A DNA stretch of 64,000 nt, taken from an uncultured Clostridia bacterium. GTDB lineage: Bacteria; Bacillota; Clostridia; Oscillospirales; Oscillospiraceae. Position 1 is the first letter of the stretch, and each line of letters starts with the position of its first letter. The translations under genes were made by a program, and so were the position numbers. Shown here piece by piece: positions 26,805 through 35,042 of the stretch. The notes under the pieces were generated by a model. The model did not search any database. It had not been told where the DNA came from and saw nothing but the letters and a program-made list of their open reading frames with translations. The stretch covers positions 1 through 64,000 of the forward strand of contig CAMFAL010000003.1 of NCBI GenBank assembly GCA_945948185.1, read 5' to 3'.

Positions 26805-27679
26805 TACTGGGCTCCTCCTTCCTTAGCGGGGGCTGCGGGACGGCCCTGGCCGCCGCGGTTGAAACCGCCCTGGGGACGGCCCTGACCGTTGCGGTTGAAG
26901 CCGCCGTTCTGACGATCACGGTTGAAACCGCCCTGGCCGCCGCGGTTGAAGCCGCCCTGACGACGGTCGCCATCACGGCGGGGACGACGCTCACGACGCT
27001 CCTGATAGGGCTTGGAGGTGTCCATGGTGCGGGGAGTGGTGCGCAGGGTCTGAGAGAGAACCTCGCCCTTGTAGATCCAAACCTTCACGCCGATGCGGCC
27101 GAAGGTAGTGGCAGCCTCAGCGAAGCCGTACTCGATGTCGGCACGGATAGTCTGCAGGGGGATGGTGCCCTCGTGATAATGCTCAACGCCAGCGATCTCG
27201 CGGCCGCCCAGACGGCCGGAGCAACAGGTCTTGATGCCCTTGGCACCGGCGCGCATGGCGCGGGCCATGGCGTTCTTCATGGCGCGGCGGTGGGAGATAC
27301 GCTTCTCCAGCTGCTGAGCGATGTTCTCAGCCACCAGCTGAGCGTTCATGTCGGGGTTGCGGACCTCGACGATGTTCAGCTTCACCTTCTTGCCGATCAT
27401 CTTCTCGACAGCCAGACGATACTGCTCGATCTGCTCGCCGCCCTTGCCGATGACAACACCGGGACGGGCGCAGTGCAGATAGATGGTCACGGTATCAGCG
27501 CTGCGCTCGATCTCGATCTTGGGCACGCCGGCACCGTACAGGGTCTTCTTCAGGTACTTGCGGATCTTCTGATCCTCAACGATCAGGTCGCCGACCTTCT
27601 CATCACTGGCATACCAACGGGAATCCCAGTCTTTGATGACGCCCACGCGAAGGCCGTGGGGATTAACTTTCTGTCCCAT
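26804..27679 (-). CDS. rpsC: 30S ribosomal protein S3 with long Arg/Gly-rich C-terminal tail
   Basis: 291 residues against about 210-230 usual. Residues 1-212 are a normal S3: KH domain ([14 protein letters not shown]) and C-terminal domain ([19 protein letters not shown]). From about 220 a tail of roughly 70 residues is built from repeated GGFNR units separated by GQ, DR or NG, plus [13 protein letters not shown], ending [11 protein letters not shown]. It resembles RGG-type disordered RNA-binding regions. S3 sits at the mRNA entry channel, so the tail would project there. The frame is intact through to the TAATG junction with rplP. Confidence 0.95.
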   Translation of the reverse strand: MGQKVNPHGLRVGVIKDWDSRWYASDEKVGDLIVEDQKIRKYLKKTLYGAGVPKIEIERSADTVTIYLHCARPGVVIGKGGEQIEQYRLAVEKMIGKKVKLNIVEVRNPDMNAQLVAENIAQQLEKRISHRRAMKNAMARAMRAGAKGIKTCCSGRLGGREIAGVEHYHEGTIPLQTIRADIEYGFAEAATTFGRIGVKVWIYKGEVLSQTLRTTPRTMDTSKPYQERRERRPRRDGDRRQGGFNRGGQGGFNRDRQNGGFNRNGQGRPQGGFNRGGQGRPAAPAKEGGAQ

Positions 27680-27697
27680 AAACTGTTCTCCTCTCTC

Positions 27698-28042
27698 TTA
27701 TGCCTTTTCCGCCACAGCCAGGGTGACGTGAGAAGTGCGCTTATTGATACGATAGGCGCGGCCCTGGGCCCGGGGCATCATCCGCTTCAGGATGGGGCCG
27801 GGAGTGGCGAACACCTCGGACACCACCAGCTTGGCGGGGTCCATGCCGAAGTTGTTCTCGGCGTTGGCGCAGGCGGACTTCAGAAGCTTCATCAGAGGCT
27901 CGGAAGCGGCCTTGTTGGTCTGCATCAGGATGGCCATGGCGGTGCCGGCATCCTTGCCGCGGATCAGATCGCACACGATCTGGATCTTGCGGGGAGAAAT
28001 GCGGACATAGCGCAGATGGGCCTTAGCGATCTTGTTTTCCAT
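27698..28042 (-). CDS. rplV: 50S ribosomal protein L22
   Basis: 114 residues from [13 protein letters not shown]. An earlier in-frame ATG (28051) directly abuts AAAGGAGG and is too close to be used. Conserved [16 protein letters not shown] and [15 protein letters not shown]. Lines the exit tunnel. Confidence 0.96.
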   Translation of the reverse strand: MENKIAKAHLRYVRISPRKIQIVCDLIRGKDAGTAMAILMQTNKAASEPLMKLLKSACANAENNFGMDPAKLVVSEVFATPGPILKRMMPRAQGRAYRINKRTSHVTLAVAEKA

Positions 28043-28060
28043 GTTCAGCATCCTCCTTTA

Positions 28061-28321
28061 TCAGTCTTTGCGATGGCCGCGGAAGGTACGGGTGGGAGCG
28101 AACTCACCCAGCTTGTGACCGACCATGTCCTCCTGGACATAGACGGGCACGTGCTTGCGGCCATCATGAACAGCAATGGTGTGACCGACGAAGGCAGGGA
28201 AGATGGTGGAGCTGCGGCTCCAGGTCTTCAGAACCTTCTTCTCGTTGTTGGCGTTCATTTCCTCGACCCGCTTCAGAAGCTCAGGGGCAACATAGGGGCC
28301 TTTTTTAATAGATCTGCTCAT
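28061..28321 (-). CDS. rpsS: 30S ribosomal protein S19
   Basis: 86 residues: [54 protein letters not shown]. 30S head protein, pairs with S13. Confidence 0.97.
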   Translation of the reverse strand: MSRSIKKGPYVAPELLKRVEEMNANNEKKVLKTWSRSSTIFPAFVGHTIAVHDGRKHVPVYVQEDMVGHKLGEFAPTRTFRGHRKD

Positions 28322-28335
28322 ATTACCTTGCCTCC

Positions 28336-29169
28336 TTACTTCTCGTTGCGACGCTTCACAATGAACTTATTGGTGGGATTCTTGCCCTTGCGGGTCTTGT
28401 AACCCATAGCAGGCTTGCCCCAAGGAGTGACAGGGCCGGGACGGCCGACAGGAGCGCGGCCCTCGCCGCCGCCGTGGGGGTGGTCATTGGGGTTCATGAC
28501 GGAGCCGCGGACGGTGGGACGCCAACCCATGTGACGCTTACGGCCGGCCTTGCCGATGTTGATGTTCTCGTGCTCGATGTTGCCTACCTGACCGATGGTG
28601 GCATAGCAGTTGGTACGCACGATGCGGACCTCGCCGGAAGGCATACGGATCTGAGCGTCGCCGCCCTCCTTGGCCATCAGCTGAGCGGCGGTACCGGCGG
28701 CGCGGACCAGCTGGGCGCCGTTGCCGGGATGCAGCTCGATGTTGTGGATGATGGTACCAACGGGGATGTTGGCGATGGGCAGAGCGTTGCCGGGCAGGAT
28801 ATCGGCGTCGGGACCGGTCATGATCTTGTGACCGGCCTTCAGGCCGACAGGAGCCAGGATGTAGCGCTTCTCGCCGTCCTCATACTCGATCAAGGCGATG
28901 TTGGCGCTGCGGTTGGGGTCATACTCCAGGCGGAGCACGGTGGCGGAGCCGACCTTGTCGCGCTTGAAGTCGATGATGCGGTACTTGCGCTTGTTGCCGC
29001 CGCCGCGATGGCGAACGGTGATGCGGCCATAGCTGTTGCGGCCGGAGCTCTTCTTCAGAGGCTCGGTCAGGCTGGGCTCGGGCTTGGCCTTCTTGTCGAT
29101 GCCGTCGAAACCGGAGACCGTCATCTGACGGCGGGAGGGAGTCGTCGGCTTAAAGGTTTTGATAGACAT
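28336..29169 (-). CDS. rplB: 50S ribosomal protein L2
   Basis: 277 residues; [19 protein letters not shown] and the catalytic-centre-proximal region [20 protein letters not shown]. Essential for subunit joining and peptidyl transfer. Confidence 0.98.
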   Translation of the reverse strand: MSIKTFKPTTPSRRQMTVSGFDGIDKKAKPEPSLTEPLKKSSGRNSYGRITVRHRGGGNKRKYRIIDFKRDKVGSATVLRLEYDPNRSANIALIEYEDGEKRYILAPVGLKAGHKIMTGPDADILPGNALPIANIPVGTIIHNIELHPGNGAQLVRAAGTAAQLMAKEGGDAQIRMPSGEVRIVRTNCYATIGQVGNIEHENINIGKAGRKRHMGWRPTVRGSVMNPNDHPHGGGEGRAPVGRPGPVTPWGKPAMGYKTRKGKNPTNKFIVKRRNEK

Positions 29170-29192
29170 ATCGCTTTACTCTCCTTCCGTTA

Positions 29193-29486
29193 TCAGACCA
29201 TGCCTTCGAAGAATTCGATGGTCTTGGAATCAGCAGTCAGCTGGACATAGGCCTTCTTCCAGCTCCGGGTCATGCCGGGGCGGGCAGCGCCCATGCGCTT
29301 GGCCTTGCCGGGAACATTCAGGGTGTTGACGGAAGCGACCTTCACGCCGAAGATTTCCTCAACAGCCTTCTTGATCTCGACCTTGCCAGCATTCTTGGCA
29401 ACTTCGAACACGTACTTCTTGTCGGCGGCGCCGGCCATAGCACGCTCGGTGATGATAGGACGGATAATGATATCGTAAGCAGTCAT
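29193..29486 (-). CDS. rplW: 50S ribosomal protein L23
   Basis: 97 residues: IIIRPIITERAMAGAADKKY and VASVNTLNVPGKAKRMG. Exit-tunnel docking site. Start overlaps the rplD stop by one base (TAATG). Confidence 0.97.
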   Translation of the reverse strand: MTAYDIIIRPIITERAMAGAADKKYVFEVAKNAGKVEIKKAVEEIFGVKVASVNTLNVPGKAKRMGAARPGMTRSWKKAYVQLTADSKTIEFFEGMV

Positions 29487-30109
29487 TATGCGTACACCTC
29501 CTCGATGGTAGCGAGGGCAGCCTGATCCACCACCAGGTACTGAGCGTTGATGATGTCATAAACGTTCAGCATGTTGGCAGCGGTGGTCAGCACGCCGGGG
29601 ATGTTGCGGGCGCTCTTGACGATCACGGTGTCAACAGCGGGGGTCACGACCACGGCCTTGCCGTTAACCTGGACGGCGTCCAGGAACTTGCGGAAGTCGG
29701 CGGTCTTGATGGCGTCCATCTTGATGGAGTCGATGACCACCAGCTTGCCCTCGGCAGCCTTGGCGGACAGGACGGACTTCAGAGCCAGACGCTTGACCTT
29801 CTTGTTCAGCACGTAGCTGTAATCCCGGGGCTTGGGGGCAAACACGATGCCGCCGTGAGTCCACTGGGGAGCACGGGTGCTGCCCTGACGGGCGTGGCCG
29901 GTGCCCTTCTGACGCCAGGGCTTTCTGCCGCCGCCGGAAACCTCGGCGCGGGTCAGGGCGCTCTGGGTGCCCTGTCTGCAATTGGCGAGGTGGTTCTTCA
30001 CAACCTCATGCACAACAACGGTATTGGGCTCGATGCCAAAGACCGCGTCGTTCAGTTCCACGGTACCGACTTCTGCGCCGGCCATGTTCAAAACTTTGAT
30101 CGTAGACAT
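29486..30109 (-). CDS. rplD: 50S ribosomal protein L4
   Basis: 207 residues with the extended tunnel loop (SGGGRKPWRQKGTGHARQGS). In gamma-proteobacteria L4 represses the S10 operon; whether it does so with the long rpsJ leader here is open. Confidence 0.97.
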   Translation of the reverse strand: MSTIKVLNMAGAEVGTVELNDAVFGIEPNTVVVHEVVKNHLANCRQGTQSALTRAEVSGGGRKPWRQKGTGHARQGSTRAPQWTHGGIVFAPKPRDYSYVLNKKVKRLALKSVLSAKAAEGKLVVIDSIKMDAIKTADFRKFLDAVQVNGKAVVVTPAVDTVIVKSARNIPGVLTTAANMLNVYDIINAQYLVVDQAALATIEEVYA

Positions 30110-30127
30110 TACTCACGCACCCCTTTC

Positions 30128-30847
30128 TTACTTCGTTCTGGCGGAAGCCTTCTGCGGGTTGCGGCCGGAAGCCTTCTGCGGGTTCTTGCTGATGTCGGCA
30201 CCAGCCTGCTTGACCTTGTGGACCTTGACGGTGGACTTGATGGTCACCAGACCGCCCTTGGGGCCGGGAACGGCGCCGCAGACGACCAGCATGTTCAGCT
30301 CGGGATCAACCTTCACGACGGACAGGTTCTGGACGGTGACCTGGTCAACGCCCATGTGGCCGGCGCCGATCTTGCCCTTGAAGATACGGGAGGGATCGGT
30401 ACCGGAACCCATAGAACCGGCATGACGGTGGACAGGGCCGGTGCCGTGGGTCTCCTTCAGACGGGCAGCGCCGTGACGCTTCACAACACCAGCGTAGCCA
30501 TGGCCCTTGCTGATGCCGGTGACGTCCACGAAGTCGCCAACCTTGAAGGTGTCGGCCTTGACGATGTCGCCGATGTTCAGTTCGGCGGCGTTCTCCAGGT
30601 CGAACTCGCGCAGGTGCTTCTTGGGAGACACGCCAGCCTTGTTCAGGTGGCCCATCTCGGGCTTGGTCAGCTTGCGCTCAGGGACATCCTCATAGCCCAG
30701 CTGAACAGCCTGGTAGCCTTCCTTTTCGGAAGTCTTCTTCTGAACGACCACGCAGGGACCCGCCTCGATGACGGTGACGGGGATCACATGGCCGTTCTCG
30801 TCAAAAATCTGGGACATGCCCACTTTTTTGCCGATGATTGCTTTCAT
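30128..30847 (-). CDS. rplC: 50S ribosomal protein L3
   Basis: 239 residues, a little longer than the usual 205-215. [20 protein letters not shown] start; [20 protein letters not shown] contains the methylatable-glutamine-region loop. The last 20 or so residues are a duplicated NPQKAS motif tail, not part of the core fold. Confidence 0.97.
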   Translation of the reverse strand: MKAIIGKKVGMSQIFDENGHVIPVTVIEAGPCVVVQKKTSEKEGYQAVQLGYEDVPERKLTKPEMGHLNKAGVSPKKHLREFDLENAAELNIGDIVKADTFKVGDFVDVTGISKGHGYAGVVKRHGAARLKETHGTGPVHRHAGSMGSGTDPSRIFKGKIGAGHMGVDQVTVQNLSVVKVDPELNMLVVCGAVPGPKGGLVTIKSTVKVHKVKQAGADISKNPQKASGRNPQKASARTK

Positions 30848-30999
30848 GTATGTTCCTCCTTAAAGGTTATTGGTCGGCTTAGATACGTCCGGGTTGGGTC
30901 CCGGGCCGCATTGCTCTGCCGACATGACCCGTCCGCCTCGCAAGTCGGCGGACATGGACAGCAAACAGGTTTAATAAGGTATTGCGTACGAAACCAGCC
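30848..30999 (-). promoter_or_regulatory. rpsJ-rplC intergenic leader
   Basis: 152 bases with no gene, long for this operon. On the minus strand it holds GTCCGCC/GGCGGAC (stem with 9-base loop) and the rplC ribosome site AAGGAGG. CGTACGAAA at 30985-30993 (plus strand) is the exact inverse complement of TTTCGTACG at 31329-31337 on the other side of rpsJ. No -10 or T-run terminator seen. Confidence 0.4.
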
Positions 31000-31311
31000 T
31001 TACAGCTTGATCTCGATTTCCACACCGGCGGGCAGCTCGAGGGCCATCAGAGCCTCGACGGTCTTGGGGGTGGACTTGGTGATGTCGATCAGTCTCTTGT
31101 GGGTGCGGCGCTCGAACTGCTCACGGCTGTCCTTGTACTTGTGCACGGCCCGCAGGATGGTGACGACTTCCTTCTTGGTGGGCAGAGGGATGGGACCGGA
31201 AACCTCGGCGCCGGTGCGCTTGGCGGTCTCGACGATCTTCTCTGCGCTCTGGTCGATGACCTGGTGGTCATAGGCCTTCAGACGAATGCGGATCATTTCT
31301 TTCTGTGCCAT
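31000..31311 (-). CDS. rpsJ: 30S ribosomal protein S10
   Basis: 103 residues: [40 protein letters not shown] and [12 protein letters not shown]. First gene of the superoperon; also acts with NusB in antitermination. AGGAGG precedes the ATG. Confidence 0.98.
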   Translation of the reverse strand: MAQKEMIRIRLKAYDHQVIDQSAEKIVETAKRTGAEVSGPIPLPTKKEVVTILRAVHKYKDSREQFERRTHKRLIDITKSTPKTVEALMALELPAGVEIEIKL

Positions 31312-31603
31312 GGTTTGTTTCCTCCTGATTTCGTACGTAGTTTTGTCGCGGGTCTCGACTCCGTACGGCGAGAGACTTTTTCTATACGCTTATCCGTGCG
31401 TATCATTCCTACTCATGAAAAATACCGGCATAAGGAATGCTCCTCCGGCCGGTACCAGATCATGGCGTGGCGATATACGCGACGTACAGATCATCTCAGC
31501 CGCCCGATTATCGGACATACTCCCCGGAAGTTACCTCCTCTCGGAGCAATCTCCCGGTTCATCGCAGTATCCACGTGGCAGGACATGCCCATCCCGCGCG
31601 GAC
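31312..31603 (-). promoter_or_regulatory. Long structured 5' leader of the S10 operon
   Basis: About 290 bases between the predicted start and the rpsJ ATG, without a gene. Stems on the minus strand include CATTCCT/AGGAATG, TACGC/GCGTA and GTCTC/GAGAC close to the gene, and GCG/CGC within a longer imperfect AGAT/ATCT stem. No T-run terminator recognised, so transcription attenuation is not evident; translational control or antitermination remain possible. Confidence 0.5.
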
Positions 31604-31609
31604 CTACTT

Positions 31610-31638
31610 ATAATAAAAGAAAATCCCCTTGATGTCAA
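31610..31638 (-). promoter_or_regulatory. S10 (rpsJ) operon promoter
   Basis: Minus strand perfect TTGACA, 17 bases, TATTAT. The -35 lies inside the right arm of the terminator hairpin 31619-31648. Confidence 0.88.
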
Positions 31639-31648
31639 GAGGATTTTC
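31619..31648 (-). terminator. proS terminator that contains the rpsJ -35 box
   Basis: Inverted repeat GAAAATCC-C-CTTGA / TCAAG-A-GGATTTTC, one mismatch, two-base centre, followed on the minus strand by TTTTATTAT. It can end readthrough from proS while its DNA carries the next promoter. Confidence 0.7.
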
Positions 31649-31703
31649 TCTGTTTTTGATGAAATTTTTCAGAAAATTTTGGAGGTAATTCCTCTTATAT
31701 TTC

Positions 31704-31798
31704 AATCATTTTCGCCAGGGCATGTATCTGGCGAAAATACATCGACCCAGCCGCCCTGGGCAGCGACACCAGTGAAGAACGCTTCACTGGTGAGGGGG
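31704..31798 (-). repeat. Palindromic non-coding repeat, copy B (95-base core)
   Basis: Same 95-base design as copy A at 7343-7437, on the minus strand: CACCAGTGAA/TTCACTGGTG, a middle GCCCAGGGC-type hairpin, and ATTTTCGCCA/TGGCGAAAAT. The block from the first C of CCCCCTCACC to GTATTTTCGCC is 58 bases in both copies. As with copy A it lies just 3' of a housekeeping gene (proS) in the sense of that gene. Confidence 0.85.
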
Positions 31799-31803
31799 AT
31801 TCT

Positions 31804-31827
31804 CAAGGGGAAGCCTGCTCCCCCTTG
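31804..31827 (-). repeat. Hairpin between proS stop and repeat copy B
   Basis: CAAGGGG/CCCCTTG stem with a 10-base loop, 3 bases from the proS stop. It corresponds in place and composition to the GAGGGGAC hairpin between secA and copy A, so it is probably part of the element. Confidence 0.6.
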
Positions 31828-31829
31828 AC

Positions 31830-33269
31830 TCAATAAGCCACGCCCCAATAAATATCGGTGGTGCACTTCTTACCGCACACGGGGCAGACGCCCTCGGTGC
31901 CGGACTGTGCCAGAGGCATACAGCGGGAGCTGACACCGGCCCGCTCCTTCATAGCCATTTCACACTCCAAGCTGCCGCACCACTTGGACCGCAGGAAGCC
32001 GCCCTTGCCGTCGGCGATGGCCTTGGCCTCCTCGGGAGTCTTGATGTCGAAGGTGTTGTCCTCACGGTTCTTCAGAGCCATGGCGTACATGTTGTCATGG
32101 ACCGCGTCCAGCAGCTCCGCCACCTTGGTCTCCAGCTCAGCCAGGGGTACGAACACCTTCTCGCCGGTATCCCGGCGGGCGATGACGCACTGCTCCTTTT
32201 CCATATCCTTGGGACCGATCTCTACCCGCAGGGGCACACCTTTCATTTCATACTCGGCAAACTTCCAGCCGGGAGAGTTGTCGGAATCGTCCAGCTTAGC
32301 CCGGACACCGGCGGCGTTCAGCCGGTCCCGCAGGGCGGCCGCGGCGTCCAGAACGCCGGGCTTGTGCTGGGCCACGGGGATCACGATGGCCTGGATAGGA
32401 GCCACCCGGGGAGGCAGCACCAGGCCGTTGTCATCGCCGTGGGTCATGATGATGCCGCCGATCATGCGGGTAGACACGCCCCAGGAGGTCTGGTGGGGAT
32501 GATGGGGCTGGTTGTCCTTGCCGGCGAAGGTAATGTCGAAGGCCTTGGCAAAGCCGTCGCCGAAGTAGTGGCTGGTGCCGGCCTGAAGGGCCTTGTGGTC
32601 GTGCATCATGCACTCTACGGTGTAGGTCTCCTCGGCACCGTTGAACTTCTCCTTGTCAGTCTTGCGGCCCCGGATGACGGGCATAGCCAGGTAGTTCTCC
32701 ATGAAGTCGGCGTAGATATTCAGCATCTGCATGGTCTCTTCCCGGGCCTCTTCCTCGGTGGCGTGCATGGTGTGGCCCTCCTGCCACAGGAACTCCCGGT
32801 GGCGCAGGAAGGGACGGGAGGTCTTTTCCCACCGCAGGACGGAGCACCACTGGTTGTACTTCTTGGGCAGGTCCCGCCAGGAGTGGATGATGTTGGCGTA
32901 GTGCTCGCAGAACAGCGTCTCGGAGGTGGGACGGACGCAGAGGCGGTCCTCCAGCTTCTCGCTGCCGCCCATGGTGACCCAGGCGCACTCGGGGGCAAAG
33001 CCCTCCACGTGGTCCTTCTCCTTCTGCAGCAGGGACTCGGGGATCAGAACAGGCAGATACACGTTCTCATGGCCGGTCTCCTTGAACCGCTTGTCCAGTT
33101 CCTGCTGGATGTTCTCCCAGATGGCGTAGCCATAGGGACGGTAAATGAACATACCCTTGACGGAGGTGTAATCAATCAGTTCCGCCTTCTTGCAGACGTC
33201 GGTGTACCACTGGGCGAAATCCACATCACGGGCGGTGATGGCGTCCACTTGTCTCTTATCCTGTGCCAT
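31830..33269 (-). CDS. proS: Prolyl-tRNA synthetase (short archaeal/eukaryote-like type 3)
   Basis: 479 residues, class II synthetase. Lacks the long INS editing domain of the E. coli type. Motifs: motif 2 region RWEKTSRPFLRHREFLWQEGH (part, about 142-162) and the anticodon-binding domain (IPVAQHKPGVLDAAA), with a C-terminal zinc-like segment (CGSLECEM, CPVCGKKC). Charges tRNA-Pro. Own promoter upstream; the repeat copy B and the terminator lie downstream. Confidence 0.96.
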   Translation of the reverse strand: MAQDKRQVDAITARDVDFAQWYTDVCKKAELIDYTSVKGMFIYRPYGYAIWENIQQELDKRFKETGHENVYLPVLIPESLLQKEKDHVEGFAPECAWVTMGGSEKLEDRLCVRPTSETLFCEHYANIIHSWRDLPKKYNQWCSVLRWEKTSRPFLRHREFLWQEGHTMHATEEEAREETMQMLNIYADFMENYLAMPVIRGRKTDKEKFNGAEETYTVECMMHDHKALQAGTSHYFGDGFAKAFDITFAGKDNQPHHPHQTSWGVSTRMIGGIIMTHGDDNGLVLPPRVAPIQAIVIPVAQHKPGVLDAAAALRDRLNAAGVRAKLDDSDNSPGWKFAEYEMKGVPLRVEIGPKDMEKEQCVIARRDTGEKVFVPLAELETKVAELLDAVHDNMYAMALKNREDNTFDIKTPEEAKAIADGKGGFLRSKWCGSLECEMAMKERAGVSSRCMPLAQSGTEGVCPVCGKKCTTDIYWGVAY

Positions 33270-33331
33270 ATCATTTCTTCCTTTACATCTATATAATAGT
33301 AGTACGCATTCGCGGTTTTCACTGAATTCTT

Positions 33332-33360
33332 ATTTTATCTATTTCAATATAAAATGTCAA
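33332..33360 (-). promoter_or_regulatory. proS promoter
   Basis: Minus strand perfect TTGACA, 17 bases, TAAAAT, in an AT-rich stretch. Leader about 55 bases. Confidence 0.82.
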
Positions 33361-33456
33361 CTGTCATTGGTTTGTAACCGGCTTTTCCCGCTCTGTAACG
33401 ATTCTTTTGCCGCCGTTTGCTATGATAATCTCAGAAATGATAAAAGGAGGCATTGT

Positions 33457-34424
33457 ATGAAACGGCTTGTTCTGATTCTGCCCCTTCTGCTGCTTCTGAC
33501 CGGCTGCGGCACCCGGGAAGCGGAGTCCCCCGCCTCCACCCCACCCGTGGAAGAACCGCAGCCCGCCCCTGTGACGGAGGAAGCCCTACGGGCGCGGTAC
33601 GAGGCGGAGGGGCTTACTGTTCGGGAGATCGTGCCTTATATGAACGATTTTCTGGTGCACGCCGGCACGGAACCCAACAACGGCCAGTTCATCTGGGTCT
33701 ACGGGGAGACCGGTGAGGCCTGCTTCCTGCTGTTCTCCACCCGGAGCATCCTCTCCTATCAGATCATCGGAACGGGGGAGATCCAGGTCATCCAGGGTCC
33801 GGATAACGTATTCAATGCGGAACGGTACTTTCCCACGGTCGTTCGAGCCTACGCTGCCCGCCGTCTGGACGAAAGCGGCCAGCCGTATCCTGAGGAATGG
33901 CAGGAGGGCAATTCTGTCGAGCGCACCTACTGGGCGCCGGTCAGCGAAGGCCTCATCTTCGGCCGGCCCACAGTCCCACGGCCTTGGTGGACCTCCGAAT
34001 CAGTGTCAGCGGGCTGGAAGCAGTGTTCGGCCCCACCGAGGCCAACATCGGCGAATTCTTTGCCGCCGCAAGCTCCATTCCTCTGACGGACACCGCCTTT
34101 GACGAAGTTGCCCACACCCTGACCCTGACTTTCCACGACACCGCCCTCACCAGCGGTAAACCCATTACTTATGAGGACCCAGCAAAACATGCCTGGCACG
34201 GCCAATATGTCCAACCCTATGTCCTGCCTACCTCCTTCCCTGCCGGGCCTCTGGCGGGCACCAACAGCTTTATCTCCGCCGCAGAGGTACGGGAGGATGA
34301 CGGAAGTGTGCAGGTGGTCCTGACCCTTACCGAGCGTGCGCAGACATACACCGCGGAAAACGGTCAGCTGCTCCGGGACGAGAGCCGCCCCTACCTGCGT
34401 CTGAGTTTCCGGGAGATCTATTGA
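33457..34424 (+). pseudogene. Frameshifted lipoprotein of unknown function
   Basis: ATG after AAAAGGAGG. A lipoprotein signal ends LLLTGC (Cys about 18), then a Pro-rich linker. The first frame is coherent to about codon 173 (SEGLIFGRPTV), then runs into low-quality sequence and stops at 34086. A second frame continues sensibly from TALVDLRISVSG to SFREIY at 34424. The shift sits in CCC at 33975-33977: one more C would restore one reading frame of about 322 residues. Either a recent lesion, a homopolymer sequencing error or, less likely, programmed frameshifting. No family recognised. Confidence 0.75.
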
Positions 34425-34427
34425 GCA

Positions 34428-34462
34428 AAATGCCGCAGGCAGCTTGGCTGTTTGCGGCATTT
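34428..34462 (+). terminator. Hairpin after the lipoprotein gene
   Basis: AAATGCCGCA/TGCGGCATTT outer stem with an inner GGCAGC/GCTGTT-like stem; only a short T tail. Confidence 0.6.
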
Positions 34463-34480
34463 ATTGGTACTACCTCTCTA

Positions 34481-34509
34481 TTTACTTTTTGTCTCAGCCA
34501 TGATATGGT
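34481..34509 (+). promoter_or_regulatory. Promoter of the YgjP-like gene, possibly leaderless
   Basis: TTTACT, 17 bases, TATGGT with extended TGA. The ATG begins 6 bases after the -10, i.e. at the expected transcription start, and no ribosome site precedes it. Confidence 0.55.
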
Positions 34510-34515
34510 AATTCC

Positions 34516-35031
34516 ATGGAAACGTATGAACTGATCCGCTCCCGCCGGAGGACCCTGGCGCTGGAGATTACGAAAGACTGCCGGGTACTGGTCCGGGCGC
34601 CCCTGCGACTGTCTCAGGCCAAGATTGACGCCTTTGTGGCAAGCCACGAATACTGGATACAGACCCATCTGGAGCAGCAGCGGCAGCGGGCGGTCTCCGC
34701 CCCACCGCCCCCCACTCCGGAAGAGATCGCGGCCTTGAAAGCCAAGGCCCAGGCTATTTTGCCCGGGAAAGTGGCATATTGGAGCGCCAAGATGAGCGTC
34801 CGCCCCACTGGGCTGAAAATCACCACCGCCCGGAAGCGCTACGGGAGCTGCAGCGGCAAAAACAGCCTGTGCTTCTCCTGCTTCCTGATGAACAGCCCGG
34901 AGGCGGCCATCGACCTGGTGGTGGTCCATGAGCTGTGCCACATCCGGGAGAAAAACCACGGCCCCCGCTTCTATGCCCTGCTGGAGCAGTACCTGCCTGA
35001 TTACAAGGAACGAAAGAAACTTTTAAAATAA
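34516..35031 (+). CDS. YgjP-like zinc metallopeptidase-domain protein
   Basis: 171 residues of the YgjP/DUF45 (M48-like) family. Zinc-site helix VVVHELCHIREKNHGPRF (His-Glu-x-x-His around residue 137) and upstream KRYGSCSGKNSLCFSCFL. Members are small cytosolic metal proteins of uncertain substrate. Start METYELIRSRRR has no Shine-Dalgarno and follows a -10 box by 6 bases, suggesting leaderless translation. Followed 11 bases later by the IMP cyclohydrolase gene, probably cotranscribed. Confidence 0.85.
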   Translation: METYELIRSRRRTLALEITKDCRVLVRAPLRLSQAKIDAFVASHEYWIQTHLEQQRQRAVSAPPPPTPEEIAALKAKAQAILPGKVAYWSAKMSVRPTGLKITTARKRYGSCSGKNSLCFSCFLMNSPEAAIDLVVVHELCHIREKNHGPRFYALLEQYLPDYKERKKLLK

Positions 35032-35042
35032 GGAGAACGCAC

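Noticed and set aside
26840-26995. Short tandem DNA repeats that might be a CRISPR-like or satellite array
   Set aside because: The repeats are in frame and encode the GGFNR units of the S3 tail; spacing and sequence are not those of CRISPR.
33897-34424. An independent 175-codon gene
   Set aside because: Its first 28 residues are out-of-frame reading of the lipoprotein; only the remainder is real, as the 3' part of the frameshifted gene.
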